From a bacterium (GTDB lineage: Bacteria; Eremiobacterota; Eremiobacteria; Baltobacterales; Baltobacteraceae), in assembly GCA_021784715.1 (NCBI GenBank), contig JAJYHP010000184.1:1-19144 (forward strand): a stretch of DNA of 19,144 bases, read 5' to 3'. The translations under genes were made by a program, and so were the position numbers. This document shows, piece by piece, positions 16,604 through 19,144 of this stretch. The notes beneath the pieces were generated by a model, which saw nothing but the letters and a program-made list of their open reading frames with translations, did no database searches and had not been told where the DNA came from. Position 1 is the stretch's first letter. The number at the start of each line of letters is the position of its first letter.

Positions 16604-17500
16604 TCAGAATCCGACCGGATGCCAGATCGTTTTGATCTCGCAGAAATCGGCGATCGCATCGAGCGATTGCGCGCGCTCCTCAAGGTACTCTTCCGCACGT
16701 CGGACGGGGAACGAGCGTATGCGTTTGATCGAGGCGGCCGATTCTCGTTCGATCTCGTTCCATCGTTCGAGGTCTTCGCGGGGGGCGGCGATCGCTTCGA
16801 TGCCGTCGTGTTTGGCCATAGCCGGTGCGATCTCGTTGCGGTACCCGGTGAGTACGTTCGCGACGCCGGGGGGAATATCGGAGAGTGCGATCGCTTCGGC
16901 GAGCGCGATTGCGGGGCGGGGATCGCGTTCCGATGCGAGCAGAATCACCGCATTGCCGGCGACGAGGGGCGGAAGGAGGACCGAGAGGGCGCCGAGGAAG
17001 AGCGGCGTTTGCGGCGCCAGAATCCCAACGACTCCCATCGGCTCGGGCGTCGAACAATTAAAGTGCGGCCCGGCGACGGGGTTTTTCGAGGAGAGGAGCG
17101 CCGAAAATTTGTCGCACCATCCCGCATACCACACGACCCGATCGATGGCGGTGTCGACCTCATTGCAAGCGCTCCGCACATCGGCCTCGGAACTCGCCAC
17201 GATCGCGTCGATGTACTCCAAACGACGTGCCTCGAGCATCTCCCCGAGTCGGTAGATCGTAAGTCCGCGCAATTGCGGATCCATCGTCCACCAGCGCGTT
17301 TGCGCCGCGCGCGCTGCAGTGACGGCATTACGAAGATCTTTGCGCGATGCTTGGGCGATATTCGCTTGAAACTCCTTGCCGTTCCAGAGCGGCGTGCTAC
17401 GCCCCGATTCCGAGCGCACGAATGCGCCGTCGATGAAGAGTTTGTACGTCTTGCGAATGCCGATGCGCTCCTCGCGCTTCGCGCTCGTTCCGTCGCCCAT
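16604..17500 (-). CDS. Short aldehyde-dehydrogenase-family protein lacking the catalytic domain
   Basis: The 298-aa protein matches the first half of the aldehyde dehydrogenase fold: YKLFIDGAFV (19-28), then the NAD-binding core with PLVAGNAVILLASE (178-191) and PPGVANVLTG (210-219). Normal enzymes have about 480 aa. Here the catalytic half with the active-site Cys and general-base Glu is absent. The oxyanion Asn is replaced by Gln164 in APQTP, and the cofactor-binding Lys by Leu188. The protein is therefore probably not a dehydrogenase by itself. I recall similarly short members beside full-length partners in deoC loci of Actinobacteria, but no partner gene is here. Start is uncertain: ATG at 17500 has no clear Shine-Dalgarno, while GAGGAG lies nine bases before an ATT at 17458, where family N-termini usually begin. 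Confidence 0.8.
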   Translation of the reverse strand: MGDGTSAKREERIGIRKTYKLFIDGAFVRSESGRSTPLWNGKEFQANIAQASRKDLRNAVTAARAAQTRWWTMDPQLRGLTIYRLGEMLEARRLEYIDAIVASSEADVRSACNEVDTAIDRVVWYAGWCDKFSALLSSKNPVAGPHFNCSTPEPMGVVGILAPQTPLFLGALSVLLPPLVAGNAVILLASERDPRPAIALAEAIALSDIPPGVANVLTGYRNEIAPAMAKHDGIEAIAAPREDLERWNEIERESAASIKRIRSFPVRRAEEYLEERAQSLDAIADFCEIKTIWHPVGF

Positions 17501-17558
17501 GCCGGTGCGCTTTCGACGTGCAGGAAGGGCAATGCTGCAGCGAGCATGAGGGGAGACC
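17501..17558. promoter_or_regulatory. Divergent intergenic region before the histidine phosphatase and short dehydrogenase-like gene
   Basis: These 58 bases separate two divergent starts. AGGGGAG (17549-17555) is the ribosome binding site of the phosphatase GTG at 17559. I see no clear -10 or -35 box in either direction. Confidence 0.3.
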
Positions 17559-18215
17559 GTGGAACTCTTGCTGATCAGGCATGGCCTCACCGCCTGGAAC
17601 AGTTCCGGGCGCTTTCAGGGCCGCAGCGACGTTCCGCTCTCCTCCGATGGATTGGCCCAGGCGCGCGCGCTCGCCGACGCACTCGCCGACGAACGGATCG
17701 ATGCGGCGTTCTCGAGCGATCTTCAGCGGGCGGTAACGACCGCGGAGACGATCCTTCTGGGACGCTCGCTCCCGCTCGTGCGCGACGTTCGTCTCCGCGA
17801 ATTCGATTTTGGTGCGTGGGAAGGGAAGACGTGGTTGGAGATCACCGCAGCCTTTCCGAGCGCGGGGGGGACGTCGTTGACCTCCGCGCGCGATTACCAG
17901 CCTGAGGGCGGCGAGACGTTTGCCGACGTCCGATCGCGCGTTCGAGCGTGGTGGAAAGAGCGATTCTCTGACGACGTGCGGCGTATGCTCGTGGTCGCGC
18001 ATGCCGGGACGCTTCACGCGCTGCTCGCGGAGCTGCTTGGGGAGCGCTTCGACGCGATGAAGGTGCGTTTTTCGCATGCGTCGATCACGCGCGTGGAATG
18101 GGTTGACGGCGCGGCGCGTCTGCTTACGCTCGACGATACCGCCCATCTTCGAGCGCCGCAAGCGCCTCGAACAACCGCTCCGTCCCTTCGACCAAACGCA
18201 CGCCGGGACGATTGA
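17559..18215 (+). CDS. Histidine phosphatase family protein (CobC/phosphoglycerate-mutase-like)
   Basis: The 218-aa protein belongs to the histidine phosphatase superfamily, which works through a phospho-histidine. The RHG motif is at 7-9 (LLIRHGLTAWN) with nucleophile H8. R57 lies in SSDLQRA, the acid/base region in REFDFGAWEG (80-89), and the second catalytic H148 in VVAHAGTLHALL. The LLTLDDTAHL segment near 188-197 resembles the end of alpha-ribazole phosphatases (CobC), and the gene faces a cobalamin-binding protein. CobC is therefore a fair guess, though related phosphatases share these motifs. GTG start with AGGGGAG just upstream. The last 92 bases overlap the convergent BtuF-like gene, and the tail after residue 198 is poorly conserved-looking. 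Confidence 0.88.
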   Translation: MELLLIRHGLTAWNSSGRFQGRSDVPLSSDGLAQARALADALADERIDAAFSSDLQRAVTTAETILLGRSLPLVRDVRLREFDFGAWEGKTWLEITAAFPSAGGTSLTSARDYQPEGGETFADVRSRVRAWWKERFSDDVRRMLVVAHAGTLHALLAELLGERFDAMKVRFSHASITRVEWVDGAARLLTLDDTAHLRAPQAPRTTAPSLRPNARRDD

Positions 18216-19017
18216 AGTACGCGTTGCCATCGAGAACGATCGTGCGCCCATCGCGAACCGCGCGCAGGCCGCGCCAGGTTTCGTTCGCTTGAAGGTCGGT
18301 GAGCGCACGACGAGCCATCGCGAGATCGAAGCCGCAGGGCGCGAGGACGATGCAATCGGGATCGCTTGAGGCGATCTGCTCCCACGTGACCGCGCGAGCG
18401 GGTGCGCGCGGAAATTCGATCGTCGAGTGAATGCCGAGCAATGCGAGAAGGTCGGGGGTCCAGTGACCCGGAGCGAACGGCGGGTCGCTCCATTCGAGAA
18501 AAAGCAGGCTCGGCGGATCGGGCATATCGCGTCGCGCGCGCGTGCGTAGCCGTTCCGCGCTGCGGCGGAGATCCTCGGCGACGCGCTCACCTTCGCTCGC
18601 GCGTCCGACGAGCGAGCCGAGCGTTCGGATCGTTTCGAGGACGCCGTCGAAGGAACTCGGCTCGAGCGCGACCACGCGAGGGTCGCCGTGCAATCGTCGA
18701 ACGGCGGAGCTCACCCGGTCGTAGGAAACGGCGCAGACATCGCAGAGTTCCTGCGTCACGATGAGGTCGGGCTCGAGGCGTTCCAATAAATCGGCATCGA
18801 GGTGATAGATGCTCGAACCCTCATGGATCCCACGTCGCACGTGACGATCGATTTCTGCTGCATCTGCCGACGTGGGTAACGCCGAAGATGTCAGCGCCGG
18901 AAGCGCGCGCGCCTCCGGCGGATAATCACACTCGTGCGTGACGCCGACGAGTTCGTCGCCTGCCCCGATGGCATAGAGAATCTCGGTCGCGCTCGGGAGC
19001 AGGCTGACGATCCGAAT
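18124..19017 (-). CDS. BtuF-like cobalamin-binding protein, probable ATT start
   Basis: This is a periplasmic-binding-protein fold of the BtuF type, 297 aa if begun at ATT 19017. The first conserved GTG is at 18840, but homology-like sequence continues upstream: RIVSLLPSATEILYAIG, then VTHECDYPPEARALP. Later blocks are LEPDLIVTQELCDVCAVS, LEWSDPPFAPGHWTPDLL, APCGFDL and NRPGVRLVEGTE. No ATG, GTG or TTG exists in frame between the upstream stop and these residues. ATT stands exactly where related proteins have Met (M-RIVSLLPS), seven bases after AGGGG. There is no signal peptide, as in the cytosolic-looking subgroup annotated as cobalamin-binding protein, so transport is not certain. It begins one base after the isocitrate dehydrogenase stop, so the two are probably coupled. 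Confidence 0.85.
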   Translation of the reverse strand: MRIVSLLPSATEILYAIGAGDELVGVTHECDYPPEARALPALTSSALPTSADAAEIDRHVRRGIHEGSSIYHLDADLLERLEPDLIVTQELCDVCAVSYDRVSSAVRRLHGDPRVVALEPSSFDGVLETIRTLGSLVGRASEGERVAEDLRRSAERLRTRARRDMPDPPSLLFLEWSDPPFAPGHWTPDLLALLGIHSTIEFPRAPARAVTWEQIASSDPDCIVLAPCGFDLAMARRALTDLQANETWRGLRAVRDGRTIVLDGNAYFNRPGVRLVEGTERLFEALAALEDGRYRRA

Positions 19018-19018
19018 G

Positions 19019-19144
19019 TTACTGCCCCTGGGCGAGCGAGTACCCGCGCTCTCCGTCGAAGGTATAGAGCCCTTCGGTCTTTATGACGTCGAAGCCGGCG
19101 TCGTGCATTGCCGCGATGATCTCCGCAACGCGTTTGCCGTCAAA
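19019..19144 (-). CDS. icd: NADP-dependent isocitrate dehydrogenase, C-terminal fragment (cut by the window edge)
   Basis: The last 41 codons and a TAA are present; the rest lies beyond the right edge. The peptide FDGKRVAEIIAAM, then IKTEGLYTFDGERGYSLAQG with a final Q, matches the C-terminal extension of the Thermus/Rickettsia-type NADP isocitrate dehydrogenase, where the enzyme ends with a Y-x-x-D-G-E-x-G-[FY]-[ST]-x-A-Q-G-[EQ] pattern. That enzyme makes 2-oxoglutarate in the TCA cycle. Only the tail is visible, so the assignment rests on this motif alone. The BtuF-like gene begins one base after its stop. Confidence 0.7.
   Translation of the reverse strand, partial: FDGKRVAEIIAAMHDAGFDVIKTEGLYTFDGERGYSLAQGQ

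Noticed and set aside
16619..17905. A 428-residue plus-strand open frame
   Set aside because: It is antisense to the short dehydrogenase-like gene and then out of frame with the phosphatase. It is low-complexity and Arg/Gly-rich, typical of shadow frames in GC-rich DNA.
17397..18590. A 397-residue minus-strand open frame
   Set aside because: It is out of frame with the BtuF-like gene, covers the phosphatase antisense, and has no motifs.
1..19144. CRISPR arrays, insertion sequences, phage genes, tRNA or rRNA genes
   Set aside because: No regular direct repeats, transposase-like or phage-like proteins, or tRNA/rRNA-like sequences were seen. Recurrent GCGCGCGA-type words reflect base composition.

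Overview
The window is a gene-dense, GC-rich stretch of bacterial chromosome that is almost entirely housekeeping. Codons favour G/C in the third position, several genes start with GTG or TTG, and neighbouring genes often overlap by four bases. I see no insertion sequence, phage gene, CRISPR array, tRNA or rRNA. The taxon cannot be fixed without a search. As an impression only, the mix of separate HisZ with short HisG, ThyX beside FtsZ and FtsA/FtsQ would fit Candidatus Eremiobacterota (WPS-2) or a similar deep-branching, chemotactic, c-di-GMP-using lineage.

Layout. At the left edge (minus strand) are the first codons of an FAD-dependent oxidoreductase and, upstream of it, a GAF-GGDEF diguanylate cyclase (134-1297). 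Divergent from these, a plus-strand run reads dnaE, hisZ, hisG, hisD, a Cof-type HAD phosphatase and ftsQ (1361-9632). After dnaE every junction is a 4-base ATGA or GTGA overlap. A minus-strand pair follows: a methyl-accepting chemotaxis protein (9819-11861) and a small secreted protein (9484-9777), with an intrinsic terminator that lies inside ftsQ on the opposite strand. Divergent from the receptor, ftsA, ftsZ and a thymidylate synthase thyX run on the plus strand (12021-15152). ThyX converges with a minus-strand set: a short aldehyde-dehydrogenase-like protein, a class II aldolase and a stand-alone EAL phosphodiesterase. A plus-strand histidine phosphatase (17559-18215) converges on a BtuF-like cobalamin-binding protein (18124-19017), which is preceded by the 3' end of an isocitrate dehydrogenase gene cut by the right edge.

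How the genes fit together. HisZ, HisG and HisD provide the first step and the last two oxidations of histidine synthesis. FtsQ, FtsA and FtsZ belong to the divisome, but ftsQ is separated from ftsA by the chemotaxis pair. DnaE and ThyX serve DNA synthesis. The GGDEF and EAL proteins could make and degrade c-di-GMP. The phosphatase and BtuF-like protein may both relate to cobalamin.

I did not find a clearly new multi-gene system. The points most worth a second look are: a ThyX whose motif order is circularly permuted relative to the classical enzyme; an aldehyde-dehydrogenase relative lacking the catalytic residues; a BtuF-like gene that appears to start at ATT; an FtsQ reading frame running 149 bases antisense into a secreted-protein gene just after a G-run; and a DnaE whose PHP domain keeps all nine metal ligands.
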